The notes under the pieces are model-generated. The model was given only the letters and a program-made list of their open reading frames with translations. It ran no database searches and had not been told where the DNA came from. Positions 1-9,009 of a stretch of 49,576 bases of DNA are shown here, in pieces (within the stretch, counting starts at the first letter, position 1; every line of letters begins with the position of its first letter). The DNA comes from Prevotellaceae bacterium UBA4336 (GTDB lineage Bacteria; Bacteroidota; Bacteroidia; Bacteroidales; Bacteroidaceae). A program made the position numbers and the translations under genes. The DNA is taken from the NCBI GenBank assembly GCA_002394305.1, contig DGTM01000039.1, positions 75,904-125,479 on the forward strand, in the 5' to 3' direction.

Positions 1-12
1 AAAAAAGCGTTA

Positions 13-22
13 GGCTCTTCCG
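13..22 (+). repeat. Single GGCTCTTCCG element at the left edge
   Basis: Lies just downstream of the batB-batC stop. Flanking TTA and GGAGAAGCGCG resemble the elements near 10374 and 37414; any second unit would fall outside the window. Confidence 0.5.
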
Positions 23-40
23 GGAGAAGCGCGTGCGGCG

Positions 41-1762
41 TTACCACTGCTTCTGCAGGTGTTTCTGCCTGCGCTGCTGCTGTGCCCGCTGTATCTTCTC
101 CTGCGTGGCCTTCTCGTCCTGCATGGCAGCGTTGAGCATCTGCTCGGCATTCTCGCGGCTCATCTGGTCAGGCTGCGGTTGCTGCTGCTGCTCTTCCTCC
201 TTCTGCTGCTGTTGCTGTTGCTGCTGTTGCTTCTCTTCTTTCTCGTCCTTGCCCTGCTCGTCCTTCTGCTGGTCCTGGTTCTGCTGGTTCTGCTGGTTCT
301 TCTTGAGCTGGAAGAGGCTCAGGGCATAGTTGTAGCGCGTCTCGTCGTTGGTCGGGTCGTTGCGCAGCGAGTTGCGGTAGCAGGCCACGGCCTTGTCGAA
401 CTGCTTGGCGGACTGCAGCACGACGCCCATGTTGTGGTATATCTGAGCCAGGCGCTGCTTGTCCTTCTCCAGGCGGGCAGCCGTCTCGTACTCTTTCATG
501 GCATCCTCTGCCTTGTTCTGGTAGAGCAAGGCATTGCCCAGGTTGTAGTGCGAGATGGGGTTGGTGTTGTCGCGCTCGATGGCCTTCTGGTACTCCACCT
601 GGGCCTTGTCCCAGACGCTGTCGCGCATCAGGCGGTTGCCGCGGCGGATGTAGTCCCTGTCGGTCTGCGACATTGCCGTGAGGCTGAAGCAGAGCAGGCA
701 GAAGACGAGAGCCAAGGGGCTGACTCCCCTACCCCCTTTAGAGGGAGAAAGGAGGCGGCGCAGCCAGGTGGTCCTGCTCTCGCGCTCGAGCAGAAGGACA
801 TCAATGAGCAGGAAGAGCAGACCGATGAGGATGAAGCCCTGGAACTGCTCGTCGTACTCGCTGTATATCTGGCTCTCTATCTTGGCTTTGGACAGGCGGT
901 CGAGCTGCTCCGACAGCTTCTTCTGCGCCGAGCTGCTGTTGTCGACGTAGATATAGGAGCCGCCGCCGGCCGTGGCTATCTCGCGGCACATCTCTTCGCT
1001 GAGCTTCGAGACGACGGTGTTGCCCTCCTCATCGATGATGTACTGACCGGTGCCCGGGATGGGGATGGGTGCGCCTCCGGGGTTGCCGATGCCCAGCACA
1101 TAGACGCGGACACCTTGCTCCGCGGCCTGCTTCGCTGCCTCTACGCCCCGCGCCTCATTGTCCTCGCCGTCGGTGATGACGAAGATGGCACGCGACACGT
1201 CCTCCTGTTGGGTGAAGCTGCGCATCGACAGGTTGATGGCCTCCGCTACGTCCGTGCCCTGAACGCTAATCATGGCAGGCGAAATCGTCTCCAGAAACAT
1301 CTTGGCACTCACGTAGTCGCTGGTGATGGGCAGCTGCACGAAGGCCTGACCGGCAAAGACGACAAGGCCTATCTTATCGTCCTTCATGCTGTTCACCATG
1401 TTGCTGACCAGCATCTTGGCCTTCTCCAGTCGGTTGGGCTTCACGTCCTCGGCCAGCATGGAGTTACTGACATCCAGCGCTATGATGGCTTCGATGCCCA
1501 TGCGCTCGCGGGTGTCGAGGCGCGTGCCGAACTGCGGACGGGCCAGGGCGACGATAAACGAGGCCAGGGCAGCCATCGCCAGCCAGAACTTCACCTCGGG
1601 CCGCCAGCGCGACACGCCAATGAAGAGCTGCCGCGTCAGGTCCGGGTCGCCGAAGCGCTTCACCTGCTGCTTCTTCTTATATATAATATAATAATGTATA
1701 GCCGTCAGTGCCACGAGCACCAACAGCAGATACAAGTATTGTGAACTTTCAAAGCGAAACAT
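41..1762 (-). CDS. batB-batC: Fused BatB-BatC aerotolerance protein (VWA domain plus TPR domain)
   Basis: The 573-residue protein joins two proteins that are normally separate in Bacteroidales. Residues 1-330 are BatB-like: N-terminal membrane segments (about 8-27 and 58-75), a von Willebrand A domain with MIDAS motif DVSNS (D97, S99, S101), and a further membrane segment near 310-327. Residues from about 350 are BatC-like: a hydrophobic segment resembling a BatC signal peptide, TPR repeats at about 370-490, then a Gln/Glu/Lys-rich tail with a nine-residue Gln run. A palindromic repeat (residues about 337-348, reading SPSKGGRGVS) lies exactly at the junction. In the Bat family, VWA proteins and TPR partners are thought to act at the inner membrane in oxygen tolerance or envelope stress. 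Last visible gene of the moxR operon; batD/batE-type genes could lie beyond the left edge. Confident on family; whether the product stays fused is unknown. Confidence 0.88.
   Translation of the reverse strand: MFRFESSQYLYLLLVLVALTAIHYYIIYKKKQQVKRFGDPDLTRQLFIGVSRWRPEVKFWLAMAALASFIVALARPQFGTRLDTRERMGIEAIIALDVSNSMLAEDVKPNRLEKAKMLVSNMVNSMKDDKIGLVVFAGQAFVQLPITSDYVSAKMFLETISPAMISVQGTDVAEAINLSMRSFTQQEDVSRAIFVITDGEDNEARGVEAAKQAAEQGVRVYVLGIGNPGGAPIPIPGTGQYIIDEEGNTVVSKLSEEMCREIATAGGGSYIYVDNSSSAQKKLSEQLDRLSKAKIESQIYSEYDEQFQGFILIGLLFLLIDVLLLERESRTTWLRRLLSPSKGGRGVSPLALVFCLLCFSLTAMSQTDRDYIRRGNRLMRDSVWDKAQVEYQKAIERDNTNPISHYNLGNALLYQNKAEDAMKEYETAARLEKDKQRLAQIYHNMGVVLQSAKQFDKAVACYRNSLRNDPTNDETRYNYALSLFQLKKNQQNQQNQDQQKDEQGKDEKEEKQQQQQQQQQKEEEQQQQPQPDQMSRENAEQMLNAAMQDEKATQEKIQRAQQQRRQKHLQKQW
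722..751 (-). repeat. C/G-rich palindromic repeat at the BatB/BatC junction
   Basis: On the coding (minus) strand this is the forward form: a CCCCTCTAAAGGGGG-like hairpin followed by a G-rich tail and a GAGTC end. It is read in frame as the linker between BatB and BatC. Confidence 0.8.
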
Positions 1763-1765
1763 CGA

Positions 1766-1802
1766 GTTAATTTACGATTTGACGATTTACTATTTACTAT
1801 TT
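1766..1802. repeat. Short-period AT-rich phrase repeat
   Basis: Between batA and batB, on the minus strand, the words AAATAGTAAAT and AAATCGTCAAAT recur with a period of about 9-10 nt. The same vocabulary reappears at 15715-15866 upstream of fprA. Confidence 0.65.
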
Positions 1803-1805
1803 ATT

Positions 1806-1832
1806 TCTCCCCCTAAAGGGGGACGGGGGGTC
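1806..1832 (+). repeat. Palindromic repeat after the batA stop codon
   Basis: CTCCCCCTAAAGGGGG followed by ACGGGGGGTC, immediately downstream of the batA stop. Relative to the operon it is the reverse form, as at most other stop codons in the window. Confidence 0.85.
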
Positions 1833-1837
1833 TACTT

Positions 1838-2836
1838 CTATGGTATGCGTTTCAATATCGAGTTCCTCAACAGCAGTTCCAGCAGGAGGCAGAGGATGCT
1901 GGCGAGCAGGAACATGCCGTACGCCTCGTAGCGCTTGGAGTACTGCTTCACGTTCATCTTCGTCTTCTCCAGCTTGTCTATCTCCTGATAGACCTCATGC
2001 AGCTTCTGGTTGTTCGTGGCGCGATAGAACTCGCCGTCCGTCTTGCGGGCAATCGTGGCAAGTGTCTTCGTGTCTATTTCAACGGGAATGTTTTGATATT
2101 CTATGCGACCACCGACTGGAAAGGGATAAGGAGCCGTGCCATTTGTGCCGACGCCGATGGTGTAGACGCGTATGCCGAAGCTCTTCGCGATGTCGGCCGC
2201 CGTGTTGGGACTGATTTGTCCGCAGTTGTTCGTGCCGTCGGTGAGCAGGATGATGACCTTGCTCTTGGCCTTGCTGTCCTTGAGGCGCGACAAGGCATTG
2301 GCCAGTCCCATGCCGATAGCCGTGCCGTCGTCGATGAGGCCGCGCTGTGCCATGTCGACCTTCATGCCGTTCAGCAGGTTCAGCAGGACAGCGTGGTCAA
2401 CAGTCATGGGGCACTGCGTATAGGCCTCGCCCGCAAAGAGCGTCAGGCCGATGTTATCGTCGGGGCGACCGCTGATGAACTCCAGGGCCACATTTTTCGC
2501 CGCCTCGATGCGGTTGGGCTTCAGGTCCTCGGCCAGCATACTGGTGCTGACGTCCATGCAAAGCATGATGTCGATGCCCTCGGTATGCTTCGTGCTCCAG
2601 CTGTTGGAAGTCTGCGGCCGGGCCAGAGCTATCACGGCCAGAGCGTAGCAGGCGAGCCGGAGCAGGAACGGCAGGTGCAGGAGTCTCTGCCGGAGGCTCT
2701 TGGGAGCCTGGAACATTGCCTCCGTGCTGCTGACGCGGATGGCTGGCGTCGACGTCTTGTGGCGCAGCCAGTACCATGCCGCATAGGGTATCGCAAGCAG
2801 CAGAAGAAGCAGGTATAGTGGGTTTTCAAATGTCAT
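1838..2836 (-). CDS. batA: BatA, membrane-anchored von Willebrand A protein
   Basis: The 332-residue length is typical of BatA. It has an N-terminal hydrophobic stretch (about 5-22), a second membrane segment ending in ALARPQ (about 57-76), a VWA domain with MIDAS motif DVSTS, and a C-terminal membrane helix near residues 308-323. The organisation parallels the BatB half of the next gene, as expected for the paralogous pair. The VWA domain should face the periplasm. The gene follows the BatD-like protein after about 25 bp and precedes batB-batC, giving the usual moxR-DUF58-bat order. The start is the ATG before TFENPLYLLLLL, a normal BatA N-terminus. The stop codon sits directly against a palindromic repeat. 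Confidence 0.93.
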   Translation of the reverse strand: MTFENPLYLLLLLLAIPYAAWYWLRHKTSTPAIRVSSTEAMFQAPKSLRQRLLHLPFLLRLACYALAVIALARPQTSNSWSTKHTEGIDIMLCMDVSTSMLAEDLKPNRIEAAKNVALEFISGRPDDNIGLTLFAGEAYTQCPMTVDHAVLLNLLNGMKVDMAQRGLIDDGTAIGMGLANALSRLKDSKAKSKVIILLTDGTNNCGQISPNTAADIAKSFGIRVYTIGVGTNGTAPYPFPVGGRIEYQNIPVEIDTKTLATIARKTDGEFYRATNNQKLHEVYQEIDKLEKTKMNVKQYSKRYEAYGMFLLASILCLLLELLLRNSILKRIP

Positions 2837-2861
2837 GATGTTCTATGCTCAATGTTCAGTT

Positions 2862-3959
2862 TTACATTAGCAGGTCTGCCGAGCGCCATATTATCCAAGC
2901 CAGCACGGCAAGGGAGAGCACTGCCAGCACACCGATAGCCACGCGCATGATCTTCACCTGCGTGAGTCGCTTCTGGTCGGTCTCCTTGATGATCTCCGGC
3001 TCGGGCTTCGCGTTCGGGTCGACTTCTATCTTCGTCTGGTTGACATACTCGATGGCCGAGACGAGGTTGGCGTCGTTCTCGTTGATGAGCGTGCTGTACT
3101 TCGCGAACTTCACGAGGTCGGCCGTGCGGAATATCTCGCGCAGCTCGTTGAGTGCCTCCTCGTTGTTCTCCGAGATGAGCCGGTCGATGATTTCCGCGGA
3201 AGTCATCTCCATGGCATTGAATCCGTAGCGGTCGCGGATGTAGTTGCGCAGGGTGTCGGTGAGCAAAGTGTAGTATTCCTTGCTGTCCTCCTCGGCCCAT
3301 TTGCGCTCGCTCTTGATGCGCTCTATCTCGGACATCGCCACCTGATGCGGCGGCAACTTCTTCTTCCGGCGGACAAAGCGCACGATGGGTTTGCCGTGCT
3401 TCACGTGATGATAGAGGTAGCCTATGCAGACAAGCATCAGCACGAGCAGCAGGCCGCCGAGCATCACCAGTCGCCATTCCGACCAAAGGAAGGGCAGCTC
3501 CATGATGCCGTTCGGCGGGAAGAACTGGTCGAGGTGCAGCGTGTCGACATCCACAGTATAGACCTTCAGCGCAAGACTGTTGGACTCGTACTTGCTCGTG
3601 TCGACCATTACCTGCATGGGCGGCAGGAAGTAGAAGGCGCTGTCCCACGCCGTGATGGTATAAGTCTGGCTGACCGTCATGCGTTTCCCCTCGTTGAGGA
3701 TGGACGTGTCGGGCTTGTCTACCTCCACCACCTCAATGTCCGGGATGAGCAACTGCCCTTTCTTGATGTCGGGCATCTTGAGCTTCTGCTTCGCATCGTA
3801 CGTGACACTCAGGGTGAGGCCCGTCTGCTGTCCGATGAAGAGCGCCGCCGAGTCGAGCTTCACATCAACCTGCACCTGCGCCCTCACTGCCCCGCCTGTC
3901 CCCGTTAGGGGAAGAAGGAGGCAAAGGAACAAAAGCCACTTATTGTTGAATATGTTCAT
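2862..3959 (-). CDS. BatD-like membrane protein of the Bat operon
   Basis: A 365-residue protein with a signal peptide ending near RAQ (about residue 28), a periplasmic beta-rich domain (about 30-160), a central membrane helix (about 166-187), a basic and helical cytosolic region, and a second membrane helix near the C-terminus (about 337-357). Proteins of this layout sit between the DUF58 gene and batA in many Bacteroidales and are loosely called BatD-like or DUF4381-like. Function is unproven; a role in assembling the MoxR/VWA complex is an inference from position. The signal peptide contains LPLTGTGGA, whose DNA (about 3887-3915) resembles a decayed forward palindromic repeat, so the 5' end may have been remodelled. 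Confidence 0.75.
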   Translation of the reverse strand: MNIFNNKWLLFLCLLLPLTGTGGAVRAQVQVDVKLDSAALFIGQQTGLTLSVTYDAKQKLKMPDIKKGQLLIPDIEVVEVDKPDTSILNEGKRMTVSQTYTITAWDSAFYFLPPMQVMVDTSKYESNSLALKVYTVDVDTLHLDQFFPPNGIMELPFLWSEWRLVMLGGLLLVLMLVCIGYLYHHVKHGKPIVRFVRRKKKLPPHQVAMSEIERIKSERKWAEEDSKEYYTLLTDTLRNYIRDRYGFNAMEMTSAEIIDRLISENNEEALNELREIFRTADLVKFAKYSTLINENDANLVSAIEYVNQTKIEVDPNAKPEPEIIKETDQKRLTQVKIMRVAIGVLAVLSLAVLAWIIWRSADLLM

Positions 3960-4021
3960 TTATTTCATTCATTTATCATTTACTTTTCCTTCTCACACAG
4001 AGAAGCCCCGGGAGAGGCTTT

Positions 4022-4050
4022 TCCCCTTAATGGGCTTAGGGGGTCTTCCT
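4022..4050 (-). repeat. Palindromic repeat overlapping the DUF58 stop codon
   Basis: On the coding strand the sequence AAGACCCCCTAAGCCC supplies the last codons and the TAA stop of the DUF58 gene, followed by a diverged hairpin. This is the usual reverse form at a gene end. Confidence 0.6.
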
Positions 4051-4911
4051 TTTCGCAAAGAGTCCTCGCAGGACACTCACGTAGTCCTGGTCGGTCCGCA
4101 CGCTGACGGCGTCCACCTGGCTCCGGCTGAAGGTGTCCTTCAGCCGCATCGTCTGTTGCTTCCACCACCTGGCCTGTGCGTTGCGGACTGCACTGCTGCC
4201 GGTGTCGATGACCTGCTCCTGTCCGGTCTCGGCATCATACACCTTCAGCAGCCCCACATCAGGCAGCTCTGCCACACGTCTGTCATAGACCTGTATGGCT
4301 ACGACGTCGTGCTTATGGGCTGCGATGGAGAGCGGTTGCAGGAAGGAATGTGTGTCGATGAAGTCGCTCAGCACAAAGGCGATGCAGCGACGCTTGATGG
4401 CCCGGGTCAGATACTCCAGTGCGAAGGCGATGTTCGTCTGCCTGCTTTCGGGCTTATAGTCGAGGAGCTCGCGGATGATGTACAGGATGTGCTTGCGGCC
4501 TTTCTTGGGCGGGATGAACTTCTCTATCTTGTCCGAGAAGAAGATGACGCCAATCTTGTCGTTGTTCTGGATGGCAGAAAAGGCAAGCGTCGAAGCAATC
4601 TCGGTCACCATGTCGCGCTTGAACTGCTTGACGGAGCCGAAGTCGAGGCTTCCGCTGACGTCGACCAGGAGCATGACCGTCAGTTCGCGCTCCTCCTCGA
4701 AGACCTTGACGTAGGGCTTGCCGAAACGCGCGGTGACGTTCCACTCGATGTCGCGGATGTCGTCGCCGTACTGGTATTCGCGCACCTCGGAGAAGGTCAT
4801 GCCACGCCCCTTGAAGGCGGAGTGGTACTCGCCGGCGAAGATATTGCTGCTCAGGCCTCTTGTCTTTATCTCAATCTGCCTGACCTTCTTCAGCATTTCA
4901 GATGTTTCCAT
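4036..4911 (-). CDS. DUF58-domain protein (VWA-like, MoxR partner)
   Basis: About 291 residues, the usual size of short DUF58 proteins. The N-terminal FAGEYHSAFKGRGMTFSEVR and the REYQYGDDIRDIEWNVTAR segment are the DUF58 signature. A VWA-like core follows, with DVSGS forming a MIDAS-type motif. No membrane segment or signal peptide is seen, so it should be cytosolic. DUF58 proteins are encoded next to moxR in most bacteria and are presumed substrates or partners of the MoxR ATPase. I chose the ATG at 4911 because GGAGGA lies about 8 nt upstream; a GTG at 4917 would add two residues. It begins 16 bp after the moxR stop. The C-terminus KRKTP and the stop are written by a palindromic repeat. 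Confidence 0.9.
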   Translation of the reverse strand: METSEMLKKVRQIEIKTRGLSSNIFAGEYHSAFKGRGMTFSEVREYQYGDDIRDIEWNVTARFGKPYVKVFEEERELTVMLLVDVSGSLDFGSVKQFKRDMVTEIASTLAFSAIQNNDKIGVIFFSDKIEKFIPPKKGRKHILYIIRELLDYKPESRQTNIAFALEYLTRAIKRRCIAFVLSDFIDTHSFLQPLSIAAHKHDVVAIQVYDRRVAELPDVGLLKVYDAETGQEQVIDTGSSAVRNAQARWWKQQTMRLKDTFSRSQVDAVSVRTDQDYVSVLRGLFAKRKTP

Positions 4912-4927
4912 CCTCACGTCCTCCGGG

Positions 4928-5923
<996 letters not shown>

Positions 5924-5952
5924 TTTTATTGTTTTTTATTGCTTTCGGAGCA

Positions 5953-5983
5953 CAAAATTACGGCATAATCCTTTATTTGCCAA
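5953..5983 (-). promoter_or_regulatory. Bacteroidetes-type promoter for the moxR/bat operon
   Basis: On the minus strand TTGG (5980-5983) is followed after 19 nt by TAATTTTG (5953-5960), matching TAnnTTTG. It lies about 30 bp before the moxR start codon. Confidence 0.7.
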
Positions 5984-6049
5984 GCGGGAAATGATAAAAA
6001 GAGTTATCGCAGTGTTTAATTCTGTTAAATATGTATTGTTTTAACTCTA

Positions 6050-7255
6050 CTACTTTGCTTCCTCCAGTTCGGGCAGCTTGATGGTCATGCCCACGGGCAC
6101 ATTGTCGGGGTCCTTTATGCCGTTGTGGACGATGATGTAGCGTGCAAAGTCCTTGTCGCCGTACTCTTGCAGGGCCATCCGTGTCAGATAGTCGCCCGGC
6201 TTCATGACGTGCGTCTTGCGCGTGCCGGTGATGCGGTACTTGCCGCCCGGCACTTGGGCGAGAGGCTTGCGGTCGGTGCTGGCCTGGCGCGTGGAGACAT
6301 CGGGCACGACGGGAGCGGATGTGGCAGTCGCGGGCACGGCGGGCAGGGTGTCGTTCACGAAGGCCTGTGCCGTTGTCTTCTTGCGAGCCGCCCGCGGAGC
6401 CTCGGCCTTCTCCTTCTGCTCCTGCGATGTACGGACTTCTGTACGTGGGGCGTCGGGTATCGGGCTAAACGCGCGATAGTAGCCGGCTGCATAGCTGAGG
6501 AGACAAAGCAGGATGATGCCCAGGGTGAGGGCGCCCTTTTCTGCTCCGGTCAAAGCACGTATCTTGACGACAGGCTCAGGAGCCGATTCGGGAGCAGGCT
6601 CGTATCCGGGTTCAAGGATGCCGACCAGTTCCGGCTCGGGCTCGGGCTCAGGAACGGCTTCCCGGACGTCGTCGGGTTCCGGCTCTGGTTCCGGTGTGGG
6701 TTCCGGGACGCTGTCGGGTTCCGGCTCGGGCTCGGGCTCCGGTTCCGGTTCGGGCTCTGGTTCGGCTTCCTGCGCTGGCTCGGGTTCTGGTTCCGGTACG
6801 GGTGCGGGCTCCGGCTCGGCTTCCTGGTCTTGTTCCGGCTCCGGCATGAATGTGTCTTCGCCTTCGTCTTCTACGTCCGGCTCAGGCATGTCCTCGACCT
6901 GGTCAATGCGCTCCATGTCCTCGAGGTCTGTGCCTTCGTTGATGATGACGGTCTGGAAGTCGGCGAAGGGTTTGTTGACCAAGTCGCGGAGGGCGGCGTC
7001 GGGCGTGAAGGAGAGGCGTGTGTGTCCGGGTATGACGAAGCGCTCGCCGGTGTTGACGTTGATGCTCTCGCGGTCGAGCACCTCGATGAGTTTGAACGTG
7101 CCCAGTCCCTTTATCCTGACAAGCTTGTCGACGGTGACGTTTCGGATGATGGCGTCAAAGAACTCGCGGAGGAAGGCTTCGGCATTCCGCTGCGAGAGGT
7201 TCTTTTTCGATGCCAGCTTCTTAGCCAGCTGCGAGATGTTTACCTTTGTATCCAT
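6050..7255 (-). CDS. HU-type DNA-binding protein fused to a TM helix and periplasmic LysM domain
   Basis: The 401-residue protein has four parts. Residues 1-100 are an HU/IHF-like DNA-binding domain (NISQLAKKLASKKNLSQRNAE, RIKGLGTFKL). Residues about 125-232 are an acidic Pro-Glu linker made of PEPEPEPE runs. A membrane helix (GIILLCLLSYAAGYY) lies near 242-260. The C-terminus (about 340-398) is a LysM-like peptidoglycan-binding domain (KPGDYLTRMALQEYGD, VPVGMTIKLPEL). The predicted topology is DNA-binding domain inside and LysM outside, so the protein could link DNA to the cell wall; this is an inference. It follows a stand-alone HU gene by 11 bp, in a run with rimO and ftsY. The linker's repetitive DNA could vary in length. 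Confidence 0.85.
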   Translation of the reverse strand: MDTKVNISQLAKKLASKKNLSQRNAEAFLREFFDAIIRNVTVDKLVRIKGLGTFKLIEVLDRESINVNTGERFVIPGHTRLSFTPDAALRDLVNKPFADFQTVIINEGTDLEDMERIDQVEDMPEPDVEDEGEDTFMPEPEQDQEAEPEPAPVPEPEPEPAQEAEPEPEPEPEPEPEPEPDSVPEPTPEPEPEPDDVREAVPEPEPEPELVGILEPGYEPAPESAPEPVVKIRALTGAEKGALTLGIILLCLLSYAAGYYRAFSPIPDAPRTEVRTSQEQKEKAEAPRAARKKTTAQAFVNDTLPAVPATATSAPVVPDVSTRQASTDRKPLAQVPGGKYRITGTRKTHVMKPGDYLTRMALQEYGDKDFARYIIVHNGIKDPDNVPVGMTIKLPELEEAK

Positions 7256-7266
7256 AGTCGGCTCTG

Positions 7267-7569
7267 TTAGTTCTCCTCTTCTTCGTCATTTTGGTTTTGC
7301 CTCACACGGTCCTTGAGCGAAGTGTTGGGCTTGAAGCTGACCGTCATCTTCGGCGGCACGAGCATACGCTGCTTGGTGATGGGGTTGAAGAGCACGCGTT
7401 CCAGCTTCTTCTTGACCTCGAAGGAGCCGAAGCCCTGGATGGAGACTGTGTTTTCCTCGGTGAGTTCGCCTGTGATGATGGAGACGGCGGCACTGACCAG
7501 CGATGCGACTTCGCGGTTGCTGTACGGGGTGCGGCTCGTCAGGTCTGCGATGAATTCCTTATTGTTCAT
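7267..7569 (-). CDS. HU-family DNA-binding protein
   Basis: A 100-residue protein of typical HU size. The N-terminal helical dimerisation part (NNKEFIADLTSRTPYSNREVASLVSA) and the GFGSFEVKKK strand with the following arm region (NPITKQRMLVPPKMTVSFKP) are diagnostic. The C-terminus is acidic (NDEEEEN), unlike classical HU. It is a nucleoid protein expected to bend DNA non-specifically, possibly as a heterodimer with the HU domain of the next protein. The stop is 11 bp from the downstream HU-LysM gene and the start 21 bp from the rimO stop, so the three are probably cotranscribed. Confidence 0.93.
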   Translation of the reverse strand: MNNKEFIADLTSRTPYSNREVASLVSAAVSIITGELTEENTVSIQGFGSFEVKKKLERVLFNPITKQRMLVPPKMTVSFKPNTSLKDRVRQNQNDEEEEN

Positions 7570-7590
7570 GGTTTGAAGGGAGGTGAGGTG

Positions 7591-8976
7591 TTAGTGTACG
7601 ATGTTCAGGGGACGTGCGTAGAGGTCAAAGTCGTCGGCATCTGTGATTTCTGCCAAGCAGAAGTCGCCCGGACGGAGTGTTTGTCCGTTCATGGCGGCGA
7701 AGTCGGCGAGGGCGTCCTTCCTGATGAGCACTTCGGGGTCCACTTCGGGGGAGTCGTACTCGGTGCGGCCCACGAGGTAGTCGCCTTCCTCGCGGTCGAT
7801 GAAGACGAGCATTTGCCGTCCCACTTTTTGCTGCTGCACGTCGGCGCTGATTTGCTGCTGCACGCGCATGAGCTTGCTGAGGCGTGCCTGCTTCACGTCG
7901 TCGGGTACGTCGTCCCGGTAGTGCTCTGCGCTGTAGGTTCCCTCTTCCTCGCAGTAGGCAAAGGCGCCCATGCGCTCGAATTTCGCCCAGCGCACGAAGT
8001 CCAGGAGCTGCTGGAAGTCCTCGTCCGTCTCGCCGGGGAAGCCGACCATGAGTGTGGTGCGCAGATGTATGCCGGGCACTTCGCGTCGCAGGTCCTCGAT
8101 GAGGTCGTAGGTCTGGCGGGCGCTGATGTGCCGGTGCATGGCGGCGAGCTGGCTGTCGGAGATGTGCTGCAGGGCGATGTCGAGGTACTTGCAGACGTTG
8201 TCGTGGCGTGCCATGACGTGCAGGAGCTCGCGGGGGAAGTCGGTGGGATAGGCGTAGTGGAGCCTGATCCACTTGACGCCGGGCAGGAGGGCCATGCGGT
8301 CCACCAGCTCGGCTATCATGCGTCGGCCGTAGAGGTCGGTGCCGTAGCTTGTCAGCTCCTGTGCGATGACCTGGAATTCCTTCACGCCTTTTGCCACCAG
8401 TGCCTTGACTTCCTCGAGGATGTCCTCCACGGGGCGGCTCTTCTGCCGGCCCGTGATGATGGGTATGGCGCAGTAGGCGCAGTGGCGGTTGCAGCCTTCG
8501 CTTATCTTGAGGTAGGCATAGTGAGGGGGCGTGGTGAGGCGTCGGTCGTTGGCTGCCTCGGGGTGGTAGGCATTGCCCAGGTCGGTGATGATTTGTTCCC
8601 AGTCGAACTTGCCGTAGAAGCGGTCCACTTCGGGCAGTTCGGTCTGCAGCTCCTGGAGGTGCCGCTGCGAGAGGCATCCCATGACGATGAGCAGGCGGAG
8701 CTTGCCCTGCTGCTTGCGCTGTGCCAACTGGAGTATCATGTTGATGCTCTCCTCCTTGGCGTCTGCGATGAATCCGCAGGTGTTCACGATGGCGATGTCG
8801 CCGCGGGGGTCTTCTGCATCGTGCGTCACGCTGTAGCCGCACAGCTCCAGCTGGCGGATGAGCTTCTCGCTGTCCACGAGGTTTTTGCTGCAGCCGAGGG
8901 TGATGAGGTCAATGGACCCCCCGCCTGCCTTTAGGGGGCGTACACTTGTATTCAATCGTTTGGTATTTGGTTTCAT
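7591..8976 (-). CDS. rimO: Ribosomal protein S12 methylthiotransferase RimO
   Basis: RimO is a radical-SAM enzyme that adds a methylthio group to an aspartate of ribosomal protein S12. The UPF0004 domain has its three cluster cysteines (C29, C67, C101). The radical-SAM motif CNRHCAYC gives C162, C166 and C169. A TRAM domain ends the 461-residue chain. The family N-terminus normally begins close to IDLITLGCSKN. Here about 21 extra residues precede it, including RPLKAGGGS, which is translated palindromic repeat (8910-8941). No start codon lies between the repeat and the conserved domain, so the extension is probably translated. The start is 21 bp after the ftsY stop. Confidence 0.95.
   Translation of the reverse strand: MKPNTKRLNTSVRPLKAGGGSIDLITLGCSKNLVDSEKLIRQLELCGYSVTHDAEDPRGDIAIVNTCGFIADAKEESINMILQLAQRKQQGKLRLLIVMGCLSQRHLQELQTELPEVDRFYGKFDWEQIITDLGNAYHPEAANDRRLTTPPHYAYLKISEGCNRHCAYCAIPIITGRQKSRPVEDILEEVKALVAKGVKEFQVIAQELTSYGTDLYGRRMIAELVDRMALLPGVKWIRLHYAYPTDFPRELLHVMARHDNVCKYLDIALQHISDSQLAAMHRHISARQTYDLIEDLRREVPGIHLRTTLMVGFPGETDEDFQQLLDFVRWAKFERMGAFAYCEEEGTYSAEHYRDDVPDDVKQARLSKLMRVQQQISADVQQQKVGRQMLVFIDREEGDYLVGRTEYDSPEVDPEVLIRKDALADFAAMNGQTLRPGDFCLAEITDADDFDLYARPLNIVH
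8910..8941 (-). repeat. Palindromic repeat inside the rimO N-terminal extension
   Basis: On the coding strand CGCCCCCTAAAGGC followed by a G-rich tail ending GGGGTCC, read as PLKAGGGS. It is the forward half of an inverted pair whose reverse half is at 8986-9009. Confidence 0.8.
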
Positions 8977-8985
8977 CTTTCATTC

Positions 8986-9009
8986 CACCTAATGGGGTTA
9001 GGAGGTCTT
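8986..9009 (-). repeat. Diverged palindromic repeat at the ftsY stop codon
   Basis: The coding-strand sequence AGACCTCCTAACCCCATTAG provides the last codons and the TAA stop of ftsY. It is the reverse half of a pair bracketing the rimO start. Confidence 0.6.

Noticed and set aside
59..1744. Long Leu-rich open frame opposite batB-batC
   Set aside because: It mirrors the real gene on the other strand. The GC-rich codon bias produces long shadow frames and this one has no domain.
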